A program made the position numbers and the translations under genes. From Acinetobacter brisouii CIP 110357 (GTDB taxonomy: Bacteria > Pseudomonadota > Gammaproteobacteria > Pseudomonadales > Moraxellaceae), in contig NZ_KI530762.1 of the NCBI RefSeq assembly GCF_000488275.1, positions 1,082,800-1,146,799 on the forward strand: DNA of 64,000 nt, read 5' to 3'. Under the pieces are notes generated by a model. That model was not told the origin of the DNA. It saw only the letters and a program-made list of their open reading frames with translations, and made no database searches. The stretch's first letter is position 1; every line of letters begins with the position of its first letter. Positions 37,662 to 46,726 of this stretch are shown piece by piece.

Positions 37662-37678
37662 TTGGCATATCCCTTGCA
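37662..37678 (+). promoter_or_regulatory. Sigma-54 promoter of the 77-residue gene
   Basis: TTGGCATATCCCTTGCA has GG and GC ten bases apart, a full -24/-12 consensus. The transcript would begin near 37690, 24 bases before the ATG. Confidence 0.88.
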
Positions 37679-37713
37679 TTTTAAATTATACAACCCGCAA
37701 AGGAGAACACGCT

Positions 37714-37947
37714 ATGACTGAACAGAGTATGTTTAAAATAAAAAATATTCGCCTGACTGATCCGCGTACTTGTGAGCTGTATATGCAACATAATGATACG
37801 GCTTCAGTGAAAGGCTGGGTGATTCAGTGTAATGCTGCTTTATCGAACCAGTTTCATGAGCATTTGAATCAGTTGTGCCAATCTGAAAATCCATTTATTG
37901 CTTTACTGCAGTTGAAACAGTTCCATAAAGTCGAAGTATTATGTTAA
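37714..37947 (+). CDS. Small four-cysteine protein under sigma-54 control
   Basis: A 77-residue soluble protein that I do not recognise. It has a strong AGGAGA site eight bases before the ATG, its own -24/-12 promoter and its own terminator, so it is certainly a gene. Cysteines are at positions 20, 39, 55 and 77, the last being the C-terminal residue (KVEVLC). There are also five His. Its position directly after the sulfide/persulfide operon, with the same rare promoter class, suggests it belongs to the same response. A thiol or persulfide carrier or sensor role is a guess from cysteine content only. A TTG-started longer frame would run through the promoter and is rejected. Confidence 0.88.
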   Translation: MTEQSMFKIKNIRLTDPRTCELYMQHNDTASVKGWVIQCNAALSNQFHEHLNQLCQSENPFIALLQLKQFHKVEVLC

Positions 37948-37962
37948 ACCCTAATCTGACTT

Positions 37963-37998
37963 AAACGACAGCAAGCACTGGTCTTTGCTGTCGTTTTT
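37963..37998 (+). terminator. Terminator of the 77-residue gene
   Basis: AAACGACAGCAA pairs perfectly with TTGCTGTCGTTT (12 pairs, ten-base loop), ending in TTTTT. Confidence 0.92.
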
Positions 37999-38170
37999 GT
38001 TTCTACAATTTTCATTGCACTTAAAGTTATTTATGAATGACGACTTTTGCCCCGCAACAATACTAATCATGGGATTGGCATAACCTGCGTGTACTTGGCG
38101 ACATAGTAGTAGGGTATTTTCACATTGCCAAAGAAGCAATTACGGCGTTTGAAGCAGAATAACAGACATA

Positions 38171-38204
38171 AAAAAGCCCGCTTTAATGCTGCGGGCTTTT
38201 TTGC
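38171..38204. terminator. Bidirectional terminator beside tRNA-Asn
   Basis: AAAAAGCCCGC / GCGGGCTTTTTT with a nine-base loop. It lies five bases beyond the 3' end of the tRNA gene (minus strand) and has T-runs in both directions. Confidence 0.88.
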
Positions 38205-38208
38205 ATTT

Positions 38209-38284
38209 TGGCTCTCCAACCTGGGCTCGAACCAGGGACCTGCGGATTAACAGTCCGTCGCTCTACCGACTGAGCTATTGGAGA
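38209..38284 (-). tRNA. tRNA-Asn (anticodon GTT)
   Basis: A 76-base cloverleaf on the minus strand: acceptor arm TCTCCAA / TTGGAGA, D-loop with AGCTCAGTCGGTAGAGC, anticodon loop CTGTTAA with GTT, T-arm CCTGG-TTCGAGC-CCAGG, and an encoded CCA end. There is no intron and no sign of an integrated element at its 3' end. Confidence 0.97.
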
Positions 38285-38518
38285 ATCTGCAGGCGATTAT
38301 AATGTGATTTTAATAAGGGTCAAGTAAAAATCTAGGGCAATTTTTTGGATGTTGTATATTTAAACAAATGCTCAAGCGATATCTAAAAAAGTTATTTTTT
38401 TTTGAATTTTTTTGCTAAATTAAAAAAATAAATAGGTCGTTTAAAGTTTTTTAAATTTTAAACAGTGTGGATTTAACCCAACTTGCCAGCACACAAATGG
38501 CTAAATCGGAGGCGCAAC

Positions 38519-38950
38519 ATGCCAACTCTTCGCATTCAAGATATCTTTGCAAACTTTCAATTTTACAAAGAAAACTACCTTTCCATTTTAAAAAATCCGC
38601 AAAGTTATTATCAACCCGTTGCTGATGCCTGTATTCACTTTGCCATTTTGAGTGAACAAAAAGTTTATTTGGGTGATTTGTTACAACTGTGGTTTGGTGA
38701 CAAATGGACAGAGCATCAAGCTCAGCAATTACAAAGAAGTGAAGGTAATTACTGGCAGCCTGTGCAGCAAGATTCTTCAATTAATGATATTTTTGTGTTT
38801 GCAATACAAGGACAAGGCATTGGAAAACATGCCAAAGCACTGGCATGGTCGCAGCATGATGCTCAAATCCGTGAAATTTATTTAGATCGTGTCTTGCCTT
38901 ATTATTTTAATTTTATTGCGTTAGAACGCCCAAAACATAGTGCGGTTTAA
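38519..38950 (+). CDS. Hypothetical protein
   Basis: A 143-residue soluble protein of unknown function. It has no signal peptide, no membrane helix and no cysteine-rich motif. It is rich in aromatics and Gln (FYKENYLSILKNPQSYYQPV; YLGDLLQLWFGDKW; EIYLDRVLPYYFNFIALERP). GGAGG at 38508-38512 fixes the ATG at 38519; an upstream ATG-like start at 38483 lacks a ribosome site. It lies between tRNA-Asn and the convergent aspartate aminotransferase gene and has its own terminator. Confidence 0.8.
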   Translation: MPTLRIQDIFANFQFYKENYLSILKNPQSYYQPVADACIHFAILSEQKVYLGDLLQLWFGDKWTEHQAQQLQRSEGNYWQPVQQDSSINDIFVFAIQGQGIGKHAKALAWSQHDAQIREIYLDRVLPYYFNFIALERPKHSAV

Positions 38951-38986
38951 ATCGCTCTTTTTATTTTACGTTTTTCTTTAGATCAT

Positions 38987-39018
38987 AAAAAAACCCATCA
39001 GAAACTGATGGGTTTTTT
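38987..39018. terminator. Bidirectional terminator before aspC
   Basis: AAAAACCCATCAG / CTGATGGGTTTTT with an AAA loop; it serves the hypothetical gene and the convergent aminotransferase gene. Confidence 0.92.
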
Positions 39019-39034
39019 GTATCGGCGTAATGAA

Positions 39035-40267
39035 TTACGCTTTTTTCTCAGCTTCGATTGAAGCAATCGCAGCATCTACGCCTTCAATTGATTCAGCAGC
39101 TTTTTTGATACGCGCAAGAGCATCAACAAGGACTTCGTCAGCAGTCGCGTAAGAAATACGCATGTAACCGCCTAAACCAAATGCGTCGCCAGGAACAACT
39201 GCAACACCAGTTTCTTCAAGTAACCATGCAGAGAATTCTGTGCAAGATTTTAAGCCTTTCGCACGAATTAACGGACGGATATTTGCATACGCATAGAACG
39301 CGCCGTCAGCAGGTAGGCAAGAAATCCCTTTAATGTCATTCAAACCGCTTACAACCAAGTCATGGCGGCGTTTGAACGCTTCGATCATTGGTTTTAGGAC
39401 GTCTTGAGGACCATTCAATGCAGCTTCAGCAGCAACTTGTGAAATTGAAGTCGGGTTTGAAGTTGATTGAGACTGGATTTTTTTCATCGCACCGATCAGT
39501 TTTGCAGGACCCGCTGCATAGCCAATACGCCAGCCAGTCATCGCATATGCTTTAGATACACCGTTCAATACAATAACGCGATCGTAAAGGTCTGGTGCAA
39601 CAGTTGCGATGTTATAGAATTCATCGTCCCAACGGATTGGTTCGTACATGTCGTCAGATGCAACCAATACTTGTGGGTGGCGACGTAATACTTCAGCCAA
39701 AGCTTCTAGCTCAGCTTTGGTATAGATCATGCCTGTTGGGTTAGAAGGGCTGTTCAATACCACTAAACGAGTATTTTCAGTGATCGCAGCTTCTAATTGT
39801 TCAGGGGTAATTTTGAAACGTTGTTCTTCACCACATTTCACAATCACAGGTGTACCTTCAGCGATAATCACCATGTCTGGATAGCTTACCCAGAACGGTG
39901 CAGGAATAATCACTTCATCACCTTTGTTTAACAAAGCAAGCGCCAAGTTAAAGAATGATTGTTTACCACCACAAGAAACCAAGATCTGGTTTGCTTGGTA
40001 GTCAAGGTTATTGTCGCGTTTCAGCTTAGCAATAATTGCTTTTTTTAAGCTTGGCGTACCATCAACAGCAGTGTATTTTGTAAAGCCATTGTTAATCGCT
40101 TGAATAGCTGCATCTTTGATGTGTTGCGGGGTATCGAAATCAGGTTCACCTGCACCCAAACCAATTACATTCTTACCAGCAGCTTTAAGTTCAGCAGCTT
40201 TATTTGTTACGGCAAGCGTAGGAGACGGTTTGATAGCGTTTACACGATCTGACAGACGTACGTCCAC
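39035..40267 (-). CDS. aspC: Aspartate aminotransferase (class I, subgroup Ib)
   Basis: A 410-residue cytoplasmic PLP enzyme exchanging the amino group between aspartate and 2-oxoglutarate. The N-terminus LSDRVNAIKPSPTLAVTNKAAELKAAGKNVIGLGAGEPDFDTPQHIK is that of the Ib subgroup. The PLP Lys lies in LNGVSKAYAMTGWRIGYAAGP, with NSPSNPTG and the SDDMYEPI Asp/Tyr set upstream and the substrate-binding Arg in GYMRISYA near the end. Subgroup Ib members can also act on prephenate, so dual specificity is possible. The gene symbol is given by function; it is not the E. coli Ia type. It ends in an Ala/Glu/Lys tail. Confidence 0.92.
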   Translation of the reverse strand: MDVRLSDRVNAIKPSPTLAVTNKAAELKAAGKNVIGLGAGEPDFDTPQHIKDAAIQAINNGFTKYTAVDGTPSLKKAIIAKLKRDNNLDYQANQILVSCGGKQSFFNLALALLNKGDEVIIPAPFWVSYPDMVIIAEGTPVIVKCGEEQRFKITPEQLEAAITENTRLVVLNSPSNPTGMIYTKAELEALAEVLRRHPQVLVASDDMYEPIRWDDEFYNIATVAPDLYDRVIVLNGVSKAYAMTGWRIGYAAGPAKLIGAMKKIQSQSTSNPTSISQVAAEAALNGPQDVLKPMIEAFKRRHDLVVSGLNDIKGISCLPADGAFYAYANIRPLIRAKGLKSCTEFSAWLLEETGVAVVPGDAFGLGGYMRISYATADEVLVDALARIKKAAESIEGVDAAIASIEAEKKA

Positions 40268-40476
40268 TGCGATATTCCTTCTTTAGTGGGATTAAAAATA
40301 AAAGCATCCTATCTTAACGTAAAAAACCCAACATGTTAGATACAAATCGTTCAAAATGAGAAAAATTCATAGGAATTTTAAATTATGCAACTTACAGAGA
40401 TCTATTTGATCATTCACACTCGTCAAGGTACTCGAAAAAGCTTAAAATAGACAAAATTTCGAGTTTTGTTTGTTGT

Positions 40477-40641
40477 ATGAGTCAAGATAAACCGCAAGTC
40501 CAGTTGCCTTTTCCACTGCCAACGCAGCAGGATCAAGAAGATAGCACGACACATAACCATGTTCGTCCAAAACCAAAGCGTTATGCTGATCGGACTTGGG
40601 CTCCTCCACGTGGCACACGTCGTTCTATGGGTAAACGCTAA
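40477..40641 (+). CDS. Small basic, proline-rich protein
   Basis: A 54-residue protein: an acidic, Pro/Gln-rich first half (MSQDKPQVQLPFPLPTQQ) and a strongly basic second half (RPKPKRYADRTWAPPRGTRR). It has no signal peptide. The ATG is preceded by a weak site only, but the composition is unlike the surrounding AT-rich DNA and a strong terminator follows 18 bases after the stop. I believe it is a real small gene of Acinetobacter type with unknown function; nucleic-acid binding is possible from its charge. Confidence 0.65.
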   Translation: MSQDKPQVQLPFPLPTQQDQEDSTTHNHVRPKPKRYADRTWAPPRGTRRSMGKR

Positions 40642-40659
40642 TTTACCCTCGACATATCT

Positions 40660-40689
40660 AAAAAAGCACGTCATCTGACGTGCTTTTTT
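40660..40689. terminator. Bidirectional terminator
   Basis: AAAAAGCACGTCA / TGACGTGCTTTTTT with a two-base loop, between the 54-residue gene and the convergent FAD oxidase gene. Confidence 0.92.
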
Positions 40690-40694
40690 GCTTT

Positions 40695-42083
40695 TTATTT
40701 AAAAATTTTATTTGGATTTAAAATCTTGTTTGGGTCAAACAGTTGTTTGAGTTGTCGCATCATGTTCAGGGTATTTTCATCGACTGAATAATGCAAATAG
40801 TCCCGTTTAAGTAGTCCAATGCCGTGTTCTGCGGAAATACAGCCTTTAAATTCGCGTACCACACCATAGACCACTTCATCAATTCCTGTCATCACTGACT
40901 CAAGCTGATCTTCTGGTAGATGTTTTAAATCTAAAATAATATGCATATTGCTGTCGCCGATATGCCCAAAGAACAGGCTGACCAAATCTGGAAAGTGCTG
41001 ATCTAAGCGTGCCTGACAGACTTCTTTAAATTCGCCTAGTTCGCCAATCGGTAAGCTGACATCGAAGCATAATGGTCGTCCCGTACTAGAAATTTCAGCA
41101 GGCACAGTTTCACGAATCAACCAGAGTTGCTGCGCTTGCGCCTGATTTTGTGCAATCACGGCATCTAAAATTTCGCCTGTTTCAAACATGTCAGCCAGCA
41201 GATTTTCCAAACTTTCAGCAGGGGCTTCAACATCAAATATCGCATAGACAGGATAGGACTGGGTTAGTGGATTGCTGCTGTTTTGCATCCATGACAAGCT
41301 GAGCTGATAGTATTCATCCCACATGACTTCAAAAGCATTTGGTGTGGTCAGGTTTTTTTGCAAACGACGCAACAGATGTACTGCTGACAAAAAATCGGGG
41401 AAAGCACATAAACAGGTACTGAGTTCACTGGGTGGTGCCGAGAGTTTCAAAACTGCTCGAGTCACAATGCCAAGTGTGCCTTCGGAACCGATAAAATTCT
41501 GCTTAAGGTCATAGCCAGCATTGTTCTTGATCATTTTATTCATCAAATTCAGCACACGCCCATCGGCAAGCACCACTTCTATGCCCAGGACATGTTCACG
41601 CATCATGCCATAACGAATCACCGATAATCCGCCAGCATTGGTGGCAATATTTCCACCAATCTGGCAAGATCCGCGCCCACCCACATCGACAGGGAAAAAC
41701 AAACCTGCTTGACGTGCGGCATTTTGTACTTCTTCAAGCGTCACACCCGCCTGTACAGTCATGGTTGAAGCGTATTGGTCAATTTCTTCGATTTTATGCA
41801 TTTTATCCAATGCAATCACAATTTCATCTGCATTGGCGATACCTGCACCTGCAACGCCTGTCATGCCGCCTTGAGGCACAACAGCCTGTTTGAGTTCATT
41901 ACAGATTGAAAGAATTTGTGAGACTTGTTCGGTATTTTTAGGAAAGAGCACAGCATAGGGTTGAATGCGTTTGTAATTACTCCAATCGGTATAGTGACGA
42001 ATATTGATGGCATCGCCCATGGCAATTTGCTGTTCAGCCAAAAATACTCGACAACGCTCAACCACTTGTAGCTGGGTGCTCAT
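40695..42083 (-). CDS. FAD-linked 2-hydroxyacid oxidoreductase (GlcD/D2HGDH type)
   Basis: A 462-residue flavoprotein of the GlcD, D-lactate dehydrogenase and D-2-hydroxyglutarate dehydrogenase group. The FAD-binding (PCMH) domain occupies about residues 35-215, with VVPQGGMTGVAGAGI, GLFFPVDVGGRGSCQIGGNIATNAGG and NFIGSEGTLGIVTRA. The C-terminal cap has the catalytic histidines in FFGHIGDSNMHI and EHGIGLLKRDYL. The start at 42083 is fixed by AAAGGAAAG upstream; a 47-residue longer frame would run into the preceding gene and is rejected. The exact hydroxyacid cannot be told. Confidence 0.9.
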   Translation of the reverse strand: MSTQLQVVERCRVFLAEQQIAMGDAINIRHYTDWSNYKRIQPYAVLFPKNTEQVSQILSICNELKQAVVPQGGMTGVAGAGIANADEIVIALDKMHKIEEIDQYASTMTVQAGVTLEEVQNAARQAGLFFPVDVGGRGSCQIGGNIATNAGGLSVIRYGMMREHVLGIEVVLADGRVLNLMNKMIKNNAGYDLKQNFIGSEGTLGIVTRAVLKLSAPPSELSTCLCAFPDFLSAVHLLRRLQKNLTTPNAFEVMWDEYYQLSLSWMQNSSNPLTQSYPVYAIFDVEAPAESLENLLADMFETGEILDAVIAQNQAQAQQLWLIRETVPAEISSTGRPLCFDVSLPIGELGEFKEVCQARLDQHFPDLVSLFFGHIGDSNMHIILDLKHLPEDQLESVMTGIDEVVYGVVREFKGCISAEHGIGLLKRDYLHYSVDENTLNMMRQLKQLFDPNKILNPNKIFK

Positions 42084-42171
42084 GTTCTTTCCTTTTTTAT
42101 GATGATGGATGTAATACTCATAGTTTATCCCAAGCTGTGAGACGCGGTCAGATTTTCCCGATATCCTCAAG

Positions 42172-42202
42172 AAAAAAGCCAGTTCGGAAGAAAACTGGCT
42201 TG
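42172..42202 (-). terminator. Terminator of the GGDEF gene
   Basis: On the minus strand AAGCCAGTT / AACTGGCTT with a seven-base loop is followed by TTTT. It lies eight bases after the GGDEF stop codon. Confidence 0.88.
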
Positions 42203-42210
42203 GTGAGGTT

Positions 42211-43650
42211 TTAAGCATTTGCATTTTGATTGGAATAAAAACTTTTCTTTCTTATATACATGTCTTGATCTGCTCGTCTGAGCAATGCTTCTATGCTTTC
42301 GTTGGGCGCAGTGGTTGCATGTCCGATAGAAATGCTAATCGGCTGACTAGAATAATACTGATTGTCGATATTAAACAGTTCATGAATGGTTTGTAATGTG
42401 GATAATGTTGCGACTTCATCTGCAGATGGCATTAAAATGACAAACTCATCACCACCAATACGTGAGGCTGTATAGGGCGTATTTAAAATAACCTGATTCA
42501 AGACAGCACCAACGCGCCGTAATAAACCATCTCCGACATCATGTCCCAATTCATCATTAATCTGTTTTAAGCCATTCATATCTAGATAAATACAAGACAC
42601 AGGACGGGCAAAACTACGCTCTAAGCGGTTAATTTCTTCTGTATAAAATGAACGGTTATACAGCTTGGTCAGCACATCATGTTTGCCCAAATATTCCAGA
42701 TAATTTTCGGCTTTTTTACGTGCAGTAATATCTGTCAGTGCAACTTGTACCAGTCCCCAGTCGTGTTCATACCCTGGAAATACGGTAAATTGCAGTAGTA
42801 CATTACGAATTGTGCCATCAAGGGCATAGTTGACTGCTTCACGTTGGTGATGAATATTGCCTTTCCATAGCTCGATGAGTTGTTCACGAAACGTATTTTG
42901 CATTTCCTGCGTAAACACTTTGTGCAGGTTTTTAAACAATGTTGGCTTGTCGGGCGCTTTAAACAGCGTCAGGGTAGCTTGGTTGACATCGAGCAAAATA
43001 ATGTCTTCAGTACATTGCTGAATAAAATCGGGATGAACATCCAGAAACGTCCGAAAGTCTTCGATACCCAGCTGACGTATCTGGTCAATGCGTCGTTTAA
43101 TCCGACTGAAATCTTCAACCCACAAAGAAGCAGGCGAGTAAGTAAACATCGACTCTGCCAAAATACGGTTTTTGGCTTCAAGACGCTGTGCATCTTGGTA
43201 AGCAGTAATATCTTCAGTGGTAAATAGTACACGTGACAAATCATGTTCAAAGCCTGGTAAAACCGATGCACGCAGTTGAACATCCAGACGTTTACCCGAA
43301 AGGGTATAGTTGACGCCTGTGCTGGAAAATTCGGTTTCACCATTCCATAGCGCTGCCAGTTCATAAACATGTGTGTCGAGCATATCTGCTTTAAAAATTA
43401 ATGCCAGATTAGCGCACAAATGCTCTTGATTCTCTGCTTCAAAAACTTCAAGCGTTTTTTGATTGACTTTGATTACTTTAATTTTTTGTGTTGACTCGAC
43501 CACTCGCTGTAAGTCTTCTTGTAGAAAACTCACAATATCTTCAACACCTTGTGCACGCCACTCATCAAATTGCTGTTTGACCTCACTAAAATCTTCAAGC
43601 CACATAGGAATGGGAGCTAAATCAAAAATTGAAGAATCAAAATGTGGCAT
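42211..43650 (-). CDS. Diguanylate cyclase with duplicated PAS-like sensor
   Basis: A 479-residue cytoplasmic protein that should make cyclic-di-GMP. The first 310 residues are two copies of one unit (about 5-155 and 165-310). Each opens with PxxLWxEDFS, has the central V-N-x-x-T-L-x-x-F and ends with a PGFEHD or PGYEHD and DITA motif. The GGDEF domain (about 320-475) has an intact active site (ASRIGGDEFVILMP) and CIYLDMNGLKQINDELGHDVGD; the RxxD inhibitory site is absent (NTPY). It is the third cyclic-di-GMP gene of the window. The signal sensed is unknown. Confidence 0.92.
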   Translation of the reverse strand: MPHFDSSIFDLAPIPMWLEDFSEVKQQFDEWRAQGVEDIVSFLQEDLQRVVESTQKIKVIKVNQKTLEVFEAENQEHLCANLALIFKADMLDTHVYELAALWNGETEFSSTGVNYTLSGKRLDVQLRASVLPGFEHDLSRVLFTTEDITAYQDAQRLEAKNRILAESMFTYSPASLWVEDFSRIKRRIDQIRQLGIEDFRTFLDVHPDFIQQCTEDIILLDVNQATLTLFKAPDKPTLFKNLHKVFTQEMQNTFREQLIELWKGNIHHQREAVNYALDGTIRNVLLQFTVFPGYEHDWGLVQVALTDITARKKAENYLEYLGKHDVLTKLYNRSFYTEEINRLERSFARPVSCIYLDMNGLKQINDELGHDVGDGLLRRVGAVLNQVILNTPYTASRIGGDEFVILMPSADEVATLSTLQTIHELFNIDNQYYSSQPISISIGHATTAPNESIEALLRRADQDMYIRKKSFYSNQNANA

Positions 43651-43701
43651 GGCTTAAATCAATCCCCAAATGCAGTTTAAAAGTCAGAAAATGTATAAAA
43701 A

Positions 43702-44547
43702 TTAGTGATGGCGTTTAATTGGATGTTTAATTTCAATTTCAGCGTTCCAGACGCGAATAAAATCTTGTTCATTGAAATCGTAAAGTTCCATCAAGGCGAG
43801 GATTACACCACCATAGATATAACTCTCGTCGGAGTGATTCGGTAAATTAAAAATCTTGTGATTGATCTGTTTTAAAATGTCTTCAATTTCATAATTACGA
43901 CTGCGTCCATACTGGTCTTCTGGATACATTTTTTGTTCCAGTACTTTGAGTGCAATTTGTTTTTGTTCTTTACTTAAGGTGGTGTGCTTGAGGGCTTCAG
44001 CATAGTCATCGGCCAAAATGACGTCTTCACTAAAAATGCTATGCAGTAATTTACTGGTCAGGTTTGGAAACAAACGGTTGGCATTTTTTTCCACATATGG
44101 ACGAAAAGATTCAGGGAAAATGACATTAGAGGAAATACCCTGAAACAAAGGGGCAATCTCAGAGACCTGATAGCCCGCAATACCACAGCCGAGTGCGGTA
44201 ATAAAATATTTGGTGGTCAGGTGATTTTGGGTATAGATTTTAAAATCTTCAATATAATGCGCAATTTGTGAAATCGGCATTTGCTGTAAATGTTCATTTA
44301 GTGTTGGAATGGCAAAGCTTTGACCTGACCAGCCACGTCCTACGCCTGTCATTGCACCAAAAAACAGTTGCGCGATACGGGCAGCGCCGTCATCGTGTTG
44401 ACCTGCAAGGTTGCTGCCAAAAACAAAAACCGTGTCTTCAGGTAAACTTTTAATTATGCTTTCATCATGATACTGGTAAGTCATCGTCGTTGTGTTTTTT
44501 GCTATGCTCTTGTTTGTCATGTTGCAATTGATTGGCAAGTCGGTCAA
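43702..44547 (-). CDS. Protein of unknown function, macrodomain-like N-terminus
   Basis: A protein of up to 281 residues; the ATG at 44485 (260 residues, MTYQYHDESI) is an equally good start, and no site decides it. The first part has a glycine-rich nucleotide-binding look: DTVFVFGSNLAGQHDDGAARIAQ, then GRGWSGQSFAIPT and FITALGCGIAGYQVSEIAPLFQGI. This set recalls a group of phage and bacterial proteins related to macrodomains (ADP-ribose binding). The C-terminal 120 residues are helical and I do not recognise them. It is divergent from uvrB with a 70-base gap. Function is not assigned. Confidence 0.7.
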   Translation of the reverse strand: MTDLPINCNMTNKSIAKNTTTMTYQYHDESIIKSLPEDTVFVFGSNLAGQHDDGAARIAQLFFGAMTGVGRGWSGQSFAIPTLNEHLQQMPISQIAHYIEDFKIYTQNHLTTKYFITALGCGIAGYQVSEIAPLFQGISSNVIFPESFRPYVEKNANRLFPNLTSKLLHSIFSEDVILADDYAEALKHTTLSKEQKQIALKVLEQKMYPEDQYGRSRNYEIEDILKQINHKIFNLPNHSDESYIYGGVILALMELYDFNEQDFIRVWNAEIEIKHPIKRHH

Positions 44548-44615
44548 GTAAAAAATACTTGAATAATCTGTGTTCAGTCCAATTTATATTTATAAATGAA
44601 TAATGAGAGAAGAGT

Positions 44616-46631
44616 GTGAGTAGTCAGCCTTTTGATTTGGTCACCCAATATGCACCTGCGGGCGATCAGCCTCAAGCAATTGAAAAGTTGGTCACTGGGG
44701 TTCAGCAAGGGCTGAAGAATCAGCTTTTACTAGGGGTTACTGGGTCAGGAAAAACCTACACCATGGCAAATGTAATTGCCCAGTTACAACGTCCAACCAT
44801 TGTCATGGCACATAACAAAACACTGGCTGCACAGTTATATGGTGAGTTTAAGGCATTTTTCCCTAACAATGCAGTTGAATATTTCGTCAGTTATTATGAC
44901 TATTATCAGCCTGAAGCCTATGTTCCATCGTCAGATACTTTTATTGAAAAAGATGCAGCGATCAATGACCATATTGATCAGATGCGTCTTTCCGCAACAC
45001 GTTCATTACTAGAACGTCGTGATGCGATTATTGTGGCATCGGTCTCTGCGATTTATGGTTTGGGTGACCCAAATGCCTATATGCAAATGTTACTGCATGT
45101 GGTTGAAGGCGATATCATTCATCGAGATGAAATCATCCGCCGTCTGGTTGAAATGCAATACAGTCGTAATGAACTGGAGTTTGTACGAGGCACATACCGT
45201 ATTCGTGGTGAAATTATTGATATTTTCCCTGCAGAATCGGAACAGCAAGCCATACGTATCGAACTGTTTGATGACGAAGTCGACTCGATTCGCTGGTTTG
45301 ACCCACTGACAGGGAAAATGCTGCGTAAAGTACCACGCGTCACTATTTATCCAAAAAGCCACTATGTGACGCCGCAAGATCATTTGCAACGTGCAATCGG
45401 TACGATCAAAACCGAACTCAAACAGCAAATCGAATTTTTTAAAACCAATGACAAATTACTTGAAGCCCAGCGGATTGAACAGCGCACACGCTATGATCTG
45501 GAAATGATGCAACAACTGGGTTATACCAACGGCATTGAAAACTATTCACGGCATTTGTCAGGGCGGCAAGCTGGCGAAGCACCGCCGACATTGTTTGATT
45601 ATATTCCTGAAGATGCTTTGCTGCTGATCGATGAATCGCATGTAACTGTGCCACAAATCGGCGCGATGTATAAAGGTGACCGTTCACGTAAAGAAAACTT
45701 GGTGAATTATGGTTTTCGTTTGCCAAGCGCGCTCGATAACCGCCCGATGAAATTTGAAGAATGGGAACGGATTGTTCCTGCGACCATTTTTGTTACTGCA
45801 ACACCTGCCCATTACGAACTGGAAAAATCACAGCAAGTGGTTGAACAGGTGGTGCGTCCAACAGGATTGATTGACCCTGAGATTGAGATTCGCCCTGTCC
45901 TGACTCAGGTCGATGATGTTCTGTCTGAGATCAACATTCGTAAAAAACTCAATGAACGGGTTTTGGTTACGACATTAACCAAACGCATGGCAGAAGACCT
46001 GACCTCTTATTTAAAAGAATACGGTATCAAGGTTGCGTATTTGCATTCGGATATTGATACGGTCGAACGGGTCAAGATTATTCATGAACTGCGTACAGGT
46101 GTACATGATGTGTTAGTCGGGATCAACTTGCTGCGTGAAGGTCTGGATATGCCAGAAGTATCGCTGGTTGCTATTTTGGATGCAGACAAGGAAGGTTTTT
46201 TACGTTCCGAGCGTTCATTGATTCAAACCATTGGGCGTGCTGCACGGCATTTAAAAGGTAAGGCCATTTTATATGCTGACCGCGTCACCGATTCCATGCA
46301 AAAAGCCATTGATGAAACTGATCGCCGTCGCAATAAACAAATTGAATTTAACCAAATGCACGGTATTACGCCGCGTAGTGCGATAAGACAGATTATTAAG
46401 GAAATCGATACAGGTGAAATCATTGCCGATGAACCTGCTGAGCAGCAATATCAACAACTGCAAAGCTTAAGTGCTGACGAGCAACATTTGATTGCTGATC
46501 CAAAATTGCTGACCAAGCATTTGGCAAAACTGGAAAAAGAAATGCTTAAAGCGTCCAAAGAATTACAGTTTGAGCAGGCCGCTCGTTTACGGGATGAAAT
46601 TATACGGTTAAAAAATCATTTGATCATGTAA
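44616..46631 (+). CDS. uvrB: Excinuclease ABC subunit UvrB
   Basis: The damage-verifying helicase-like subunit of nucleotide excision repair. It has 671 residues with a GTG start behind a GAGAGAAGAG stretch. Walker A ([10 protein letters not shown]) is at residues 40-49, the beta-hairpin region is seen in [20 protein letters not shown], helicase motifs include [36 protein letters not shown] and QTIGRAARH, and the C-terminal UVR motif that contacts UvrC is [26 protein letters not shown] see no LexA-type box upstream, in line with the lack of LexA in Acinetobacter. Confidence 0.97.
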   Translation: MSSQPFDLVTQYAPAGDQPQAIEKLVTGVQQGLKNQLLLGVTGSGKTYTMANVIAQLQRPTIVMAHNKTLAAQLYGEFKAFFPNNAVEYFVSYYDYYQPEAYVPSSDTFIEKDAAINDHIDQMRLSATRSLLERRDAIIVASVSAIYGLGDPNAYMQMLLHVVEGDIIHRDEIIRRLVEMQYSRNELEFVRGTYRIRGEIIDIFPAESEQQAIRIELFDDEVDSIRWFDPLTGKMLRKVPRVTIYPKSHYVTPQDHLQRAIGTIKTELKQQIEFFKTNDKLLEAQRIEQRTRYDLEMMQQLGYTNGIENYSRHLSGRQAGEAPPTLFDYIPEDALLLIDESHVTVPQIGAMYKGDRSRKENLVNYGFRLPSALDNRPMKFEEWERIVPATIFVTATPAHYELEKSQQVVEQVVRPTGLIDPEIEIRPVLTQVDDVLSEINIRKKLNERVLVTTLTKRMAEDLTSYLKEYGIKVAYLHSDIDTVERVKIIHELRTGVHDVLVGINLLREGLDMPEVSLVAILDADKEGFLRSERSLIQTIGRAARHLKGKAILYADRVTDSMQKAIDETDRRRNKQIEFNQMHGITPRSAIRQIIKEIDTGEIIADEPAEQQYQQLQSLSADEQHLIADPKLLTKHLAKLEKEMLKASKELQFEQAARLRDEIIRLKNHLIM

Positions 46632-46726
46632 TGGGTTTTACAGAATTCTTACAGTGTGGTTGCTAAATTATAGTTATGTTTTAAAAAGTAAAAATCCTTT
46701 TTGAGGATCGATGAGGATGGTCAAAA

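Noticed and set aside
37657..37713. TTG-started extension of the 77-residue protein
   Set aside because: It would translate through the sigma-54 promoter and upstream of the predicted transcript start.
38285..38518. Integration site at the tRNA-Asn gene
   Set aside because: No integrase gene and no repeated tRNA 3' end found near it.
42084..42224. 47-codon N-terminal extension of the FAD oxidase
   Set aside because: It covers the GGDEF terminator and overlaps the GGDEF gene; the ATG at 42083 has a proper ribosome site.
44548..44615. SOS (LexA) box ahead of uvrB
   Set aside because: No CTG-N10-CAG is present. A loose TTGA-N12-TCAA stretch just inside the divergent gene is too weak to call a UmuDAb-type site.
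45090..45428. 112-codon minus-strand frame antisense to uvrB
   Set aside because: Shadow of uvrB, whose motifs run through this stretch.
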